DNA of 64,000 bases from Onchocerca volvulus (Eukaryota; Nematoda; Chromadorea; Rhabditida; Onchocercidae): positions 2,024,646 to 2,088,645 of the forward strand of contig HG738136.1 of NCBI GenBank assembly GCA_000499405.2. Reading direction: 5' to 3'. The position numbers and the translations under genes were made by a program. Shown here one piece after another: positions 63,905 through 64,000 of the stretch. The notes below the pieces were generated by a model. It saw only the letters and a list, made by a program, of their open reading frames with translations, had not been told where the DNA came from and ran no database searches. Numbering within the stretch: position 1 is the stretch's first letter; each line of letters starts with the position of its first letter.

Positions 63905-64000
63905 GTAATTTTTCATAGTAGTTGTTCAGAAAGTTGTTTTCACTGCAACGAATAAGCAGAATTTGCTCATCAAAAATATAATTAATTTAAAATCAATTGC

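Overview
The window is strongly AT-rich animal nuclear DNA. The genes are split into many short exons by AT-rich introns, with U-rich TTTCAG-type acceptors. The gene set (rpl-4, rps-17, DEK, MESH1, UBXN1, FAM76, IFT70, a LysM-domain protein, an SR protein, CABLES) is metazoan. A bacterial-type ferrochelatase on the minus strand, plus polypyrimidine-AG sites just before several start codons that look like trans-splice acceptors, point to a parasitic nematode, most likely a filarial worm. The species cannot be named from the sequence alone. All exon models were assembled by hand from reading frame, splice phase and protein similarity recalled from memory. No search was run.

Layout. 1.7-4.2 kb (-): ferrochelatase, eight exons, with the 5' end unresolved. 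4.4-5.5 kb (-): unidentified candidate exons. 7.0-10.9 kb (+): an unrecognised 414-aa protein with a coiled coil. 10.9-16.6 kb: gene-poor, with a perfect hairpin, tandem repeats, a DR1-like site and a decayed copy of part of the 7-kb gene. 16.7-19.9 kb (-): MESH1. 20.4-23.8 kb (+): DEK, divergent from MESH1. 25.0-27.0 kb (-): UBXN1. 28.7-29.7 kb (-): a small unidentified coiled-coil protein. 30.9-33.0 kb (+): rpl-4. 33.6-35.0 kb (-): LysM-domain protein. 36.1-38.2 kb (+): SR-type splicing factor. 39.3-43.1 kb (+): CABLES-like cyclin-box protein. 45.0-46.5 kb (-): rps-17. 48.1-50.2 kb (+): FAM76. 52.4-59.3 kb (+): IFT70/TTC30 (DYF-1). 60.6 kb to the window end (+): a PWWP-domain protein that runs off the window.

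Most genes are housekeeping: translation (rpl-4, rps-17), splicing (SR protein), chromatin (DEK, PWWP), ubiquitin/p97 (UBXN1), cilia (IFT70) and nucleotide or heme metabolism (MESH1, ferrochelatase). No operon is certain. The least ordinary material is non-coding: exon-end-plus-donor duplications, palindromic minisatellites and a Helitron-like element inside IFT70 introns; a 25-bp perfect hairpin after the 7-kb gene; an E-box array before the PWWP gene; and a CACGTAGGA array before the SR gene.
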